Below, in pieces: positions 10,830-22,336 of a stretch of 64,000 bases of DNA; the stretch's first letter is position 1; the number at the start of each line of letters is the position of its first letter. Origin of the DNA: Clytia hemisphaerica. Lineage: Eukaryota; Cnidaria; Hydrozoa; Leptothecata; Clytiidae. The stretch lies in the NCBI GenBank assembly GCA_902728285.1, contig CACVBU010000726.1, forward strand, positions 620,001 through 684,000, in the 5' to 3' direction. The translations under genes and the position numbers were made by a program. The notes beneath the pieces were generated by a model. It did no database searches. It was given only the letters and a program-made list of their open reading frames with translations, and was not told the DNA's origin.

Positions 10830-13800
10830 TAGATCAACTCTCAAAAATTGATGCTAAAAATGTCTCCGTATTTTTGCAATTCACTTTTCTCATTATCCTG
10901 TCCGGCTAATTGTGTACGCTTTCATCTGTTTCATTTAGAGATTATTACAAAATTACTTCAAGAAAAGTAAAGGAATAAACAAAGTAAAAGAGAATGACAA
11001 AAACGTCAAGCCGCCCTCAGGAATATCAACAAAGAACAAGCCAAGTTAAGCAAAAAAGATTCAGACCGCAAAAATATCATTTTTTGCTAATGGTGAGAGT
11101 TTGGGCAGTTGTTTTTGAGAACTAATGAATATTTGTTTCTATTCATCGGTAACATCAGAGGTACATACAGCTGCTAAGACAAGGTAAAGATAATGATTGA
11201 AATAACTATAATTATATTTTTATTGATTTTTAAATGACACTTTCTCGAATTTAAAATTTTTCCTTTTTCTTGAAAATTTTCCTTTCTTGTGAAAACTCAC
11301 CTTTTTTGGTATGTTCCCAAGTTATTTTGTAGGGGGCTTTCGAGCGTTAAACAAAGATTTAAAATCGATGATCTGGTGATAAGGAAATGAATTTTCATCT
11401 TCAATTTATTCCTTAAAAGGGTGAAAAATTTCTCCTTAAAGGTTTTGTAAGCCCATTTCTACATTCTAATACAGTATGCGTGGGTTAATCGCTTTTTTAC
11501 TCCAAATAAAAACGGATCATGACATTTCGCAAACTTATTTGATGTGGTGTGCCTACGTGCTGTTTGCCAACTCTGTTTGTTTGAAAAGTGGACGAAGATA
11601 GCTGTCTGAGTCATTGTTTTGTTTGAAATGCTGCATTCTGGTGAATGTCATATGATGAAAAGTTTCTCATTTTAACTTGGATGTTCTCTTTGCTAGGTCG
11701 ATGTGAAAAGTGAAGTTTCTGGATGATCATGGTTTTGATTGATTCGCGAGAGGATCTCAAGGTAAGCAATGTCTTTCTTTCAATCATTACAGTATTTGGC
11801 CCCCAAAACGGAGACGGCCCCCAAAACGTAGATCGTCGTTAAAAATGAGGATTCTGACCTGTAGATTTATCAGAATTAGATGATTTTTGTTTATTTTTGA
11901 GTATGTTATTGATGGTTTGAGACAGATTCACAATAACATATTTGCGTCTGAAGGAAATATTACAACTCCAAAATTAGATTAAAATTGCATATGACTCACT
12001 CTAGCTCATGAGATATTGAAAATAAGTTATGCAAATGGGATTTAGGAAACCTTTTACACCTACATAATGCCTTTCAGAAAATGCAGATACAATCTTTGAC
12101 TTTAGAGGATGAGTAAAAGATATAACATCTTAAAGGTTAACCAGTATTTTGGGGTCCTCGAGAATCAGCATTGATAAAAACAAAAATTCTAAATGAGTAA
12201 CAGCAAAAAATCTTGGAATTCCGTTCCTATCAGCTTGACTTTTATAACAAAAAAATAACATTATGTATAAAAATTTTCGCTGAATCAGCAAAAACGGAAA
12301 ATTCTGTCATTTTTTGCAAAATGTAGGAGGAAAATAACTTTAAAGCTTAATATTTTCAGTTACAGTTAAGCTTTTTTTCTAAAATTTTCACAGCTTATTC
12401 AATACATGAATAGAACTATTTTCAAAAGAAATTGGTTCTCAGAAACTTAAGAAAGACGTCGTTAAAAAATTTTGCATTTTGAAATTTTCTAAACTTTCAG
12501 TTTGGACTTTGCATCATTGAAAATCTTGAAGTATTTTATAAAAATCATAACTTTAACATCAAGATAAATTCAAGGAAAAACCCAAATATGTTCATAGTTT
12601 CTCCCACTATTACCACTGGGCTTAATTATTTGATTTTAACTACACCCACGTTTCGGTGGCCCCAAACCTGCGTTTTAACAGCCAGGGGTTTACTGCAAAA
12701 ATTTTATCAAACAAATTCATGTCCAAAACCCTCTAAATTGCATTTTAATAAAGCTATGGCCAAAAGTTGGTATTCATATCTTAAAGAGATCTCGAGAAAT
12801 CGGTAAAATTGTAAACCTATGTTTTGGTTGGGGACCATTAGAAAAAACTATCTATATATTAATAGCCGTAGTCTGTATGTCATTTTGTTTGTTTTTTGTG
12901 TGTCACTTTCGTTTTCACAAGCAAAGTTTTGTTCTTTTAAAAGATGACTTTTGCTTCTTGCTCCACAAATGTGTTAAATCAGATTCGCGCCGTTTTATAA
13001 AGACTTTGTATTGATTGATAGATTAGACTTTTTCTTTTTTTTTCTTTCTTTTCTTTTGTTTTATGTTTTCGAATGTAATTAACGACCTTATTTGATTTGA
13101 GACATTCGAATTCTTTTCAAAACAAAAGAAAATCTTTTAAACAGAATCTGTTAAAGAAAAGAACAAATATAAAATAAAACATAAGAATCACAAGACAAGT
13201 TTGTTAGAACAACAGCAACATTAAAAATACATTCAAAAGGCGGTAAAAACTAGAGTTCTTTCTTCGTAAAAAGGGACCTTTGAACATCTATGTCGATAAT
13301 TATTTTGCTGTAAATCTAAGTCATTGTTGAATTTGAAAAGTTATCGAAGTTTATATGACGAAGTTATTTTATAAAAAGCAACATAAAATTGCGGTATCAC
13401 GCTTTTTTGTCTGCGTGTCCTAGCTGCCTTCCCCCGGCTACCTTTTTTCGACGAATCTCGTGTCATATGTATTATTTCACTCCGCTTATCTTGACATCAA
13501 AGTTTTTCCTAAACATCAAGAACTACGGCAAATATAACGCGAACGAAGCGAGGAAAAAAATCTAATTGCAGAGCCGTCTCGGACGTCGCTGGTCGCCGGT
13601 ATGGTACGCCCTTTTTCTGTTTTCTGATCATTTTTGCCACAAAAATCTTTTTCAAAATATGGTTAAAAGATACGTCACCCGGGAGGAATAGAGTCAAACT
13701 TTTAATTCTTCTCTTTAATTTTGATTTCATCGTGTTTAAGCCACCTTCCCAACATCCAAAGGACTTTAAATGCGTTCAGCAAACAGCTAAACCGGCGTGC

Positions 13801-14160
13801 GACGCCGGGTACCGGCTAGTTTATCTTTAAATGATTAAAAAATAAAGTTGAAGTTGAAAATTTTGAAAAAGAACTTTCGGGAAATAAAGTAGAGATATTA
13901 AAGTTTTGCATGCAGCAAAATTTTTGTAAAACCTTTTTTCCTTTAGGTTTGAGAGAAATTTTAGATTTGATCGACGTTTTGGGGGCCACATCCTGGTAAA
14001 TGTTTTTGCCCAATTGAATTGGAGCCTTTTAATTAATCAATATTTGGTAGTCTAAAGATAATCAGACTTCAAAACATCTGTAGTTTCTTATCCGAATTTT
14101 CAAAGTCGTTTTATTCTTTCGAGATTTGACCGTGTGTTCTTCAAATGTTAAAAGTTAATA
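10830..14160. other. Intergenic stretch without a supported gene
   Basis: AT-rich DNA with stop codons in all frames at short intervals. One splice-like segment (11700-11759, between TTTGCTAG and GTAAGC, reading MIMVLIDSREDLK at its end) could be an exon of an unseen gene, but nothing else supports it. I see no repeats of note until 14161. Confidence 0.4.
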
Positions 14161-14343
14161 CACGTTAAGAACATCCAAAATTTTCGAAGCCTTGGGATGT
14201 TGTCATTTTCACCATTTTCCAACCACTTTTACCCATTTTCCGACGGGTATTTTTGAGCCTTAAAATGTTCTTAACGTATTCTTAACATATTTGGCCATCG
14301 AAGCTTTATGTTCTTATATAGTTTGTTCTTACAAAATTAAGTG
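14161..14343. mobile_element. MITE, CACG...GTG family, copy 3
   Basis: TA-CACGTTAAGAACATCC at the left, GTTCTTACAAAATTAAGTG-TA at the right. It shares the interior GAAGCCTTGGGATGTT, CCTTAAAATGTTCTTAAC and GGCCATCGAAGC with the other copies. Confidence 0.6.
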
Positions 14344-14582
14344 TACCCTAAACTTTGCTGATTCCGAATCCGAAATCATTTGCCATGCAGTTTTTAATGT
14401 TTTAAACCTGAGAGAAGATATAGTTCTGAATAATTAACTATCCAACAATCACATCTCTCTAGTCAAATGTTGAAAACCTTTCTTTTTACCAATGGCTAAA
14501 TCTTCATGATGCACCGGCCTTGCAAGTACACCGCGCGCGGGCAAAATATTGTGCGCGTAGCGCACAGGCGAGCGCAGCGTTT

Positions 14583-14635
14583 TGTTAGGGATAGGCAGCA
14601 GGCTGGCGAAGCCAGCCTGCTGCTCATCCCTAACA
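14583..14635. repeat. Strong GC-rich hairpin
   Basis: TGTTAGGGAT followed by GGCAGCAGGCTGGC-like sequence, then loop GAA and the complementary arm GCCAGCCTGCTGC...ATCCCTAACA. 23 of 25 positions pair. It sits in the middle of the 14492-14934 element and would fold stably as RNA or single-stranded DNA. Confidence 0.8.
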
Positions 14636-14802
14636 TGCACCCAGACGGCTGTGCACCCTCCCGGTGGTGCACCCGTGTGTGGGGTCTTCCTTGAGGAATG
14701 GCGATCATAACAGTTAGCCTAACTCGTGAGGTCTGTTCACCCATATATACTATATATGTAATTCTATAAATAACCTTGAATTTCGGAAAATCAGCACCCG
14801 TC

Positions 14803-14878
14803 GTGGCCCGGTGGTATAGACTACGTGTTTCGTAATCGGAAACATGTAGGTTCGAACCGGGGTAAAGTATTGAAAAGT
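14803..14878 (+). repeat. tRNA-like sequence inside inverted-repeat element
   Basis: An A-box-like TGGCCCGGTGGTATAGA and a perfect B-box-like GGTTCGAACC are spaced as in tRNA. A hairpin TGTTTC/GAAACA falls where the anticodon arm would be. Acceptor pairing is weak, so this is a tRNA-derived relic or SINE head with a possible internal Pol III promoter, not a confident tRNA gene. Confidence 0.5.
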
Positions 14879-16282
14879 TTCAAAAATTTTTCTAAGTCTC
14901 CGTGCTTGTCGGTGCATCATGAAGATTTAGCCATAGGTTTCTTTTTCGCATTCTACCATTTTGAAAAAGATTTTACAATTGTTTGAAATTATAGAATGTC
15001 TAAAATTATATTTTAAATTCTGTATATTCGAACATTCCACAACCCACAACGTAAGAAAACTCGAAAGAACGACACTTCCGAAATGTTTTTGAAGTGTTTT
15101 CCTCCTCAAGTCAATGAAAATGGTATGAAACTTTCTGGAACAGTCTTCATAAATTTTCAATGCTATACATAATACTAAACACATTCTCGTTTCGAAATTA
15201 ATTATTTCTAGTCAGGGAAGTTTGTGGATAAAAAAAATCCGATTTTATCTTATAAATTTCCGGAAAAAAATGATGAACTTTTTGGCGTTTCTCAAAAAAG
15301 TTAAAAACATTTCTTTGTGAATGGGTAGTTCAATATTTTTTCCTAATCTTATGTATGGTTCTTTAGGAATTCGATAAACGTTTGGAAACTTTCCAAGATA
15401 GATCGTGAGTGCAATTGACTGTGTGGTAGCTTTGGGTGGTTCTTGATCATTAAATCGTATTTAGACATATTTACGTAATATCTGGTTTTTGAGGTTTTAA
15501 GAGTGTTAATTACAGTAAAGATTCTTGATATTTTTGGTACATTTACTTAACCGCTTATCAGACATATTGGAATGTAAGTCTCACACCCCTCCCAGTCTCG
15601 TGTGTTTTTTTAAGCCTTGTCAATCTTCGTTTTTGGTCTAATTGCAACTTGTGAGTGGCCGGGTATAAAATTAGAAACTGACTTTGAAATAGTTTGTTGA
15701 TGTTTAATTTTTTCCCTTTGGGACAAAATACATTGGAAAATTGAAATAAACATGTAAAAATTTAAAAAATGTAAAGGATTTGGGTAGGCCATCAATTTTT
15801 GATAAATAGCTGATGAAAGATCATCATTTTTTTTCGCAACAAGAATTGATAGACTCGACAAAATTCGCCTGAAAAAAGGTAACTTTCTTTTGCTGCAACA
15901 ATTATTGGTATTGGCATTCTTAGGTTCATTTGCCCAATTCCATGATGGTGTTATTCTTTAGCATATTCTTAATTGCATCATGAATATTCTTATAAAGTAT
16001 AATCTTATAAAAAAGCGTTGTATTTTTTACTTGCATGGGTTCCAAGTTAGGGTTACAAAAAAGACATTGGAGAATTCTGGATAAAAATTTCAAAAACAAC
16101 TATTAGATTATACGATGTTGGGTTGCTCAAAATTTGATGGTAGTCTAGCATGCTAGACGCAAACTGAAACTGAAAACATATACCAAAGAATGAGTATAAA
16201 TTAAGAAAGGGACAAACTTTAGTTCACACAAAACAAATATTATCCCATAACAAATATCGTATTATCATATATAACATCCTTA

Positions 16283-16522
16283 CATGTCTTTTTTAAAAGA
16301 ACATCCAAAATTTTTGAAGCCTTAGGATGTTCTTAGCTTTTTGAGATTTAAGCCTAAAAATGTTCTTAACATGCTCTTATTTTTTGAGTATTTTTTCCAT
16401 TTTCTTAAGAAATTCGCCGTTTTACAGTCCGTAAAGCCTTAAAATGTTCTTAACTTGTTCTTAACATTTTGGTCATTAAAGTCTTATATGTTCTTATATA
16501 GTTTGTTCTTATAAAAAACGTG
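16283..16522. mobile_element. MITE, CACG...CGTG family, copy 4
   Basis: TA-CATGTCTTTTTTAAAAGAAC at the left, GTTCTTATAAAAAACGTG-TA at the right, with the same interior landmarks as the other copies (GAAGCCTTAGGATGTTC, AAGCCTTAAAATGTTC). Confidence 0.65.
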
Positions 16523-17584
16523 TATAATCTTTTTTACAGTCTAATTCAGAGTAGACTGGATTAAATTTTGATTTGGATGGTCGGTTGATTGACATAAATT
16601 AAGTTTAAGTCTGTGTTAATTCACGATTATCAGGCCAAATTTTTATCATGCTGATAAAGCAGGATTAGCGAAGTTAGATTAGGAAGCCTTTTGCAAGTTG
16701 CTGCATAACGAAAACATTAAAAAAGAATCGTCAGGATTAAAACAAAGGTGAACGATAATGATTAGCTAATCTGACGTTCGAACAACGGAAGTTTATAACT
16801 CGGCTGGATTTTGCTATCGAAATTTAAGTGCGGTAGACCTTTTAATAAATTATGATTTTTTAAGCCAGTGAGGGTAAAAGTAACGGACTGAAACTCGATG
16901 GGGATTGATATTCCAATATTTTTATGACCGGGGATTTAAATTCTTTTGTTTTCAAGTTAGAAAATTCAGTGGGGATGAGAAATATAGCATGATATTTCCT
17001 AGTGGATCTGTAAGAAAGGAGTGTTCTATGGTAAATGATTCCAAAGTTAGTTCCTTAAAAGTTGACTCTATTTGACTCTTTCAACTTTTTCTCTTTCTTT
17101 CTGTTGTACTTCACTGTATGGTCAGAAATTTAAAACTTTTTTGTTTACAATTTGTTTTATTTTAATCCCTTTTCTCTGTTTTTTTTTATGTACGAAATAG
17201 TGTCTGATCAACACTATTTCTTCTTTGGTAAAGATGACGGGTGGCTCGCGGGCGCCAGAGGTACCACACCTGACTCAAGGCTTTGTCTTCATCTTGCCAT
17301 TTTCTTTTTCTTTGTATAGTTGTTTGTTTGAGTGTTTTGTCTTTTTTGTATCATATTTGTTGGTATTGTCGGTCGAACAATTGGGGTGTGATGGTGTTTC
17401 AGCTTTTGCCGAGATTATGTTGAGGGTAGTGTTTTGATCCATGAGAGATTTTCAAACTTTTCTTAGATAAAGTAACATTTGAAGGCTCAAGGAGTTTAAT
17501 CACCTTGGTAATGGTTTCAAAACGAGGCATTGGTTTTAATCTAATCGTTTTTTGAGCATTCGGATTCGTAATAGTTATCACACG

Positions 17585-18090
17585 GTACAGAGTACAATAT
17601 GGGATATATTTTTCGAGTTCAAAATTTTCGTCATGTTTAAAATATAGAAAACTCTGAATGAGAAAAACATATCCAATATTGTACGAGTGAAAGTGTGATA
17701 ACTGGTTTATCGTCAACTTGAAAAATATCAACAAACAACTTTCTCTCTCCATTTATCTTTTTCTATGTTTTGTTTTGTTTCCACTTCCTGTATTTTGGTG
17801 AATATCAACATCAAAACATTTTCAAAAATGATTCGAATGCTCATGAAAAGATCAAAGCACTCTTAAATATTTTACAACTTTTTTGTGATTTGAGAGGAAA
17901 ACGAAAACATTTCTGGGAACAAATTCCGGTAAAATATACAACAAAAAAGTTCAAAATACGATCTCTCGCTTACCAGACCCTTTTTTTAAACGCGGCCTTG
18001 TCTGCCTTGTATTTGTACGGTACAATATGAAATACAGCATTTATGTACGCGTTTTTATCCAATCCATTGCTTATATTTTGCATGTTGATG
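17585..18090. repeat. Dispersed repeat shared with 35100-35600
   Basis: Landmarks GTGTGATAACTGGTTTAT, CTCTCTCCATTT, ATCAACATCAAAACATT, GATCTCTCGCTTACCAGACC and TACGGTACAATATGAAATAC occur in the same order at both places. The copies have diverged. The 35-kb copy lies inside a TA-flanked element (35061-35830), so this one is probably a relic of the same family. Minus-strand reading frames here are chance. Confidence 0.6.
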
Positions 18091-18620
18091 ATAAAAGACA
18101 TTAATTTAGATCGATTTGACGTTAAAAATATTAGAATAAAAAGAATTGTCTACATCTTTTAACCTTTCAGTAACTTTTTTGAAAAAGGCCATAAAGTTCA
18201 TCATTTTTTTCTGGAAATTTATTTTTTCAAAGGCAATTTCTAGACCAGGACAAACGATTAAGGTATCAACTTTGGTATCATTGGAAAGCTCTTTCTCTCA
18301 GCTACAAAAAATATTTTTTTTGTCTGAATCTCAAGTGGTCAGGAGTTATAACCAAAAGACTGTGTATCGGTAAAATGACCTTTTCAAAACGTATATATAC
18401 GTGTTTCGCCTCCTAAGGGTTAATGGAGCAAATAGATTCTACACAAAGTCTCATAAATGAATATAGACTGGCTTTCTGCAATTGAAAAAAAGGGTTCCGA
18501 AATGAAAAAAATGAGATAAAAAAGCATACATCGTAATTTACTTTCAAAATTTGATATCGATAAATAAAGAGTTGTTCTGTATTTGATAAAAACACAAAAA
18601 CAAAACACATGAGTTCTTAC

Positions 18621-18959
18621 CATGACAACCAGGTTGAGTTCTTTGACCATCTCCCAATCGACCTCGCCAGTAAAATAGACTCCACCGGTACCATTGTCGA
18701 TTGTGAAGGAACCGTTGCGTAGAGCTGATTTCTCTTTATCTAAAATCAAAAACAATCAAACCGTAATAAATCAAAATAGCATTTCGATTCAAAAATAAAA
18801 ATTATGTGCATAATATTACCATTATAAACAGTTAGTATATACAGGGTGAGTGTATCTATTAAATCATTTTATCATACCATGCTTGAGCGAGTAGGTAACG
18901 GTGTCATCTACGTTTACACTTTCGTTATCGTATGCACGAAGCTGAGTAACAAACAATGT
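18621..18959 (-). CDS. Cadherin-repeat gene fragment (two exons)
   Basis: Exon 18959-18878 reads TLFVTQLRAYDNESVNVDDT then VTYSLKH. Exon 18739-18621 continues (split Asp codon, phase 1) with NGSFTIDNGTGGVYFTGEVD and WEMVKELNLVVM, then donor GTAAGAAC. Spacing A.D...VTYSL...F.ID..TG.V...VDWE..KEL.L.V is the hallmark of a cadherin extracellular repeat, including the calcium-site acidic residues and the D-W/Y-E motif. Acceptors (TTTTACAG, GATTTTAG) are good. Preceding and following exons were not found within the window, so this is either part of a gene with long introns or a remnant. Adhesion protocadherin/Fat-type proteins are candidates. Confidence 0.75.
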
Positions 18960-19418
18960 CTGTAAAATGGAAATTTAGGGTAGTCAATTTAAGGGCTTTG
19001 ATCATAGTCGGAATGTTTGTTAAGGGATTCGAAGATAAAATGTTTGTTTTGGGTTCCCTGATACGTTTAACAAAAAAACGCTTTTACAAGTTGTTTGGTT
19101 ATTTATCCTGTCAAGAGTAATTAAGAATTTAGTTACAAAAATGACGTTCTGAACTTTAAAAAGACGTTAATAAAATAATATATTACCCTCTTAATCAAAA
19201 AGTGCTAAGTTTTAATGGGTAATTAACCTTTTTGTTTCAAACTTTTTAAACTCTCTTTTTACTTGGGTTAAAAGATACACCATCTAACGCAAATCTTTTT
19301 TCAAAATGTTTTTTCTTGGCCGAAAATAAGGCCCTTAAAGGTTGAAATACTCTTCTTCGCAAAAGTCTTCATTTTCTTCTTCATCAATTTTTTTCATTGC
19401 AATTTTAAATTTTCAGAT

Positions 19419-19685
19419 TCAGGAATATATTTTATACATGGCAAATATGAAAAATCCAGGTGTTCGTGATTGTGGTATCACTTCTGTTACACGCTTTTTA
19501 TCTAAAATCCCTTCTAAATTATCTCCCGTTACTCTGTACTGTACAGGAGCTTCGGGAAGTATAACAGACGTTTTATGATGGTTCCTCAAATTAATAGGCA
19601 CTTCCAAAATGACTGATCTTCTATTTTGATCAAGTAACGAAACCGAAGCCGATATCATAGGACGAAAATTAAGCGAATGATTCTC
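19419..19685 (-). CDS. Possible terminal exon, unrecognised protein
   Basis: After a plausible acceptor (CATCTGCATTGACAG) an open frame of 88 codons runs to a stop at 19419. It begins ENHSLNFRPMISASV and includes LEVPINLRNHHKTSVILPEA. It is longer and less low-complexity than other frames nearby. It lies 460 nt upstream, on the same strand, of the cadherin exons, but has no cadherin motif and stops before them, so it is not clearly part of that gene. I do not recognise a family. It may be chance. Confidence 0.3.
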   Translation of the reverse strand, partial: ENHSLNFRPMISASVSLLDQNRRSVILEVPINLRNHHKTSVILPEAPVQYRVTGDNLEGILDKKRVTEVIPQSRTPGFFIFAMYKIYS

Positions 19686-19954
19686 CTGTCAATGCAGATG
19701 AGACTAAATGATATCCATTTCAGCAGCACTTGCAGTATTAATTCGATTTACTTGTTTTCCAAAAAAATGAGATTAATGAAACTAATTCGAAAATTTCCAT
19801 TTCAAAAGATCATATGAAAGGTCATCCCCTAAAAGTCTGGAAAGGTAACCTTTCTTCAAGTTTAAAAAAATGCTTTTTACAAACTCTCCTGAACAATTCT
19901 TTTTGCAATAAGATATCAAAATTTATCCCTTATAAAAATAATTATGAAGTAATA

Positions 19955-20673
19955 CCGTCAATTCTCTAATTTAATGCGACCAATGAAATAATTATTTTGG
20001 AGGTGCCGCACTCATAATGCAGGGCCCGCGCCACGATTTTGAAAGTGAGGGGGCCAACAAAAATATAGTGACTAAGGAGGCGCAACCATGGTTTGCGCCG
20101 ACGGGCCGGAAAATTTTAGATTTTGAGCTGTCTTATTTGGCTAAAACAGCTTCCTTTTTGTTCTGATTTTCTGAAAGAAAACTGTTAAGTTTGTTTGTTT
20201 AAAACAAAATAGTATAATTAGACTTATTTAAGTGTCCATCTGTCCCTTCTTAGAAAGGTTCTAACGTTTTTATTGGCACACGCACAGAAAAGAAAAAAAT
20301 TACTCAGGTGAAGAGAAATTTTTTATTTTGCTTTGCAAAAAAGTGGAGGGGCCATGGCCCCCCCCGGCCCCCCCGGTCGCGCGGGCCCTGTAATGGGAGG
20401 AAATAAATTACTTTGAACCTGACTTTCCTATTGCACTAAAAATTAGATGAAAATGTCAGTTCATCCGCACTAAATTGGAAGAATGAAATAAATTTTTTTA
20501 AAACCACACTATCATTAGAGGAAAAATATGACCTTTACCGTATTGAACAAGAGGAAAATCAGAAATAGGTTAAAAAGTGTCCGCACTAAATATTTAGTGT
20601 AAATAAATTGGTCCAAATTTGTCAAAACAATTTATCCGCATCAATTAGACTCACTAAATTAGAGAAATGACGG
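19955..20673. mobile_element. TA-flanked CCGTCA...TGACGG element, copy with nested insertion
   Basis: The left end CCGTCAATTCTCTAATTTAA follows TA; the right end is CACTAAATTAGAGAAATGACGG. It matches the intact copy at 44526-45164 (shared AATAATTATTTTG, GAGGAAATAAA and repeated YCGCACTAAA/CGTACTAA blocks), except for a 371-bp insertion at 20020-20390. Confidence 0.7.
20020..20390. mobile_element. Nested element with CAGGGCCCGCGC...GCGCGGGCCCTG ends
   Basis: Terminal inverted repeats CAGGGCCCGCGC and GCGCGGGCCCTG are flanked by a TAATG direct repeat (20015-20019, 20391-20395). The 44526-45164 copy lacks this block at the homologous place, which proves insertion. Inside: CAACCATGGTTTG palindrome, C-rich right end. 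A relative is at ~54745-54930 (GCCAACCATGGTTTGGCC). The CAGGG ends recall hAT elements, but the visible duplication is 5 bp rather than 8. Confidence 0.75.
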
Positions 20674-20713
20674 CACATATAATACACCAAAGTATGTTAA
20701 CCATTTGACTATT

Positions 20714-22336
20714 TCATATTGTATTTGCATTTTCAAAGGTTACACATTTGGTTTTCACGTCAAATCTGCTCTCCTTCATCGAAACCCCTTTTGTTTCCGG
20801 TAAAAAATAACAGCTAATTCCCGCTAAAAACCCTAGCGATCCCATGACATAAAATGGTAGTTGAAGCAAAAGGTTCGACAAACCCTTGGCAACCCATGGT
20901 GCACTTGCAGCTCCAATGTAAATACAAGTAGACATGAGACCCAGGGCTACCGATCGCAAATTTGTCGGATACGCTTCCACGGCCAATGTCATGATGGAGT
21001 TGAAGGAGATGCTGACGAAGAATTTACCGAGGATTCCACAAGTGATGCGTAACGCTCTCAAAGTTTTCGAATTGTTTGGTGCAAAAGCTGAAAGAAATGT
21101 AAGCACACCAGATATGGTCAAAGGGATGGAAACAGCTTTTTTCCTTCCAAAACGGTCACAACAATTGGTGGCGAGAGCGTTTGCAGGGAAGTCGACGAGG
21201 TTGATCAAGAAGAAGTTCAGGGAAATCGATCCTGTGCCGAGGTTGCTGGACGCCAGGGATAATCCGAAGAAGACTAAAGAGTTTGTAAACATGACGAACA
21301 TGAGCAGAAGTGTGGTCGCTGCAATTTCTTTGGGCCAAAACAAATCAAAAGGGTTCGTTTTTGATTCCACTTCAGTATCACTGACAACTTTGGACAAAGT
21401 CATTGACGAGTCCAATTGACGTCTGTTCCATTTAGCGATTCGCTGAAAGATCTCCACGGCCTTATCAGCTTTCTCCTTCAATCTTAACCATCGCACAGAT
21501 TCAGGAACGAAGCGATATATTACCATCAAAATAAAGTAGGGAAGAGAACATGTCCAGATAAGAATTTTCCACGACGTGATAAAGTATGCTTTCAAAGAAA
21601 GGGCACATAATGCAACTGAATAGAACTGCCAAAACAAATTTCCAGCAAAAGCTCGCTTCTTATTTCCAACAAACTCGGTCAACATAACAAATAAACAGGG
21701 AACGGATGGCGTGAAAAATCCTGAGCAAAATCGCAACACGATGAACCAGATAATACTGGGCATGAATGATGACAAGAAGTTCATAAGAGTGATCAGAAAA
21801 CAACATACGAAAACAACTTTCTTCCTGCCATAGTTATCACTGTACCATCCAAGAAAGATGGCTCCAATAATGGCGCCAAGGAAGACAACTGATTGCGCCA
21901 GATTCACCATCCACCCCTTGCCGCATGCAAGGTCGAACGCTGTGACGATTGAAAATTCGTTCGTTTGAGTGTACTCCCAGTCCGATCTTCGCATTTGACA
22001 ACGCCGTATATCTTGAGGAGAAAATGTCCTATTAAAATGACAAATGGAACTGTTTGCGACACATCGCCATTCGGGGTCGACAGCGGTAAACACAATCATG
22101 AAGTTGTTCAAAGCGAAAGGGAACAACATAATGCCCAGAAGAACGGTAAGCAGTTTTTGAAAACAGCCATATTCACCGACAACATCCAAAAAATCGTCTA
22201 CGTTTAACTCATTGGTGGCTTTTGGTGAAGCATTTATAAATGTAAGAGATCCGTTGCTGTCGGCCACTTCACATTGAGTGCCTGAAGCTTCTTCAAAAGC
22301 TGGTAAATTCTCTATTACTCCACTTCGTTGTTCCAT
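20714..22336 (-). CDS. SLC22-family organic ion transporter, 540 aa, intronless
   Basis: Major-facilitator transporter of organic cations/anions/carnitine in the plasma membrane. Residues 48-90 give TM1 (FLDVVGEYGCFQ lead-in); a large Cys-rich extracellular loop follows, with N-glycosylation sites at NSS 95 and NRT 102. The MFS signature GWYSDNYGRKK is at 163-173, the SLC22 motif PESVRWL at 278-284, a second DRFGRKK motif near 405, and LPETKG near the C-terminus. The ~540-residue length is the family norm, and the whole frame is uninterrupted. The start is the first Met of the frame, 54 nt before the conserved acidic N-terminal region. Substrate cannot be told. No introns, unlike the other host genes here. 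Confidence 0.93.
   Translation of the reverse strand: MEQRSGVIENLPAFEEASGTQCEVADSNGSLTFINASPKATNELNVDDFLDVVGEYGCFQKLLTVLLGIMLFPFALNNFMIVFTAVDPEWRCVANSSICHFNRTFSPQDIRRCQMRRSDWEYTQTNEFSIVTAFDLACGKGWMVNLAQSVVFLGAIIGAIFLGWYSDNYGRKKVVFVCCFLITLMNFLSSFMPSIIWFIVLRFCSGFFTPSVPCLFVMLTEFVGNKKRAFAGNLFWQFYSVALCALSLKAYFITSWKILIWTCSLPYFILMVIYRFVPESVRWLRLKEKADKAVEIFQRIAKWNRRQLDSSMTLSKVVSDTEVESKTNPFDLFWPKEIAATTLLLMFVMFTNSLVFFGLSLASSNLGTGSISLNFFLINLVDFPANALATNCCDRFGRKKAVSIPLTISGVLTFLSAFAPNNSKTLRALRITCGILGKFFVSISFNSIMTLAVEAYPTNLRSVALGLMSTCIYIGAASAPWVAKGLSNLLLQLPFYVMGSLGFLAGISCYFLPETKGVSMKESRFDVKTKCVTFENANTI

Larger units (their letters stand above)
14492..14934. mobile_element. 443-bp element with perfect 25-bp terminal inverted repeats, GC-rich hairpin and tRNA-like box
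   Basis: Positions 14492-14516 (start ATGGCTAAATCTTCATGATG) are the exact reverse complement of 14910-14934. Inside lie a GC-rich patch (GCGCGCGGG), a 25-bp stem hairpin at 14583-14635 (23 of 25 pairs, GAA loop) and a tRNA-like stretch at ~14803-14878. Base composition contrasts sharply with the AT-rich surroundings. No transposase is encoded. Confidence 0.7.

Noticed and set aside
14803-14878. Functional tRNA gene
   Set aside because: A and B boxes are good but acceptor and anticodon stems do not fit; inside a mobile element.
17399-17752. 117-codon minus frame
   Set aside because: Overlaps a dispersed repeat also at 35 kb; the frame is not conserved between copies.
20934-21419. 161-codon plus-strand frame
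   Set aside because: Shadow of the SLC22 gene on the other strand.
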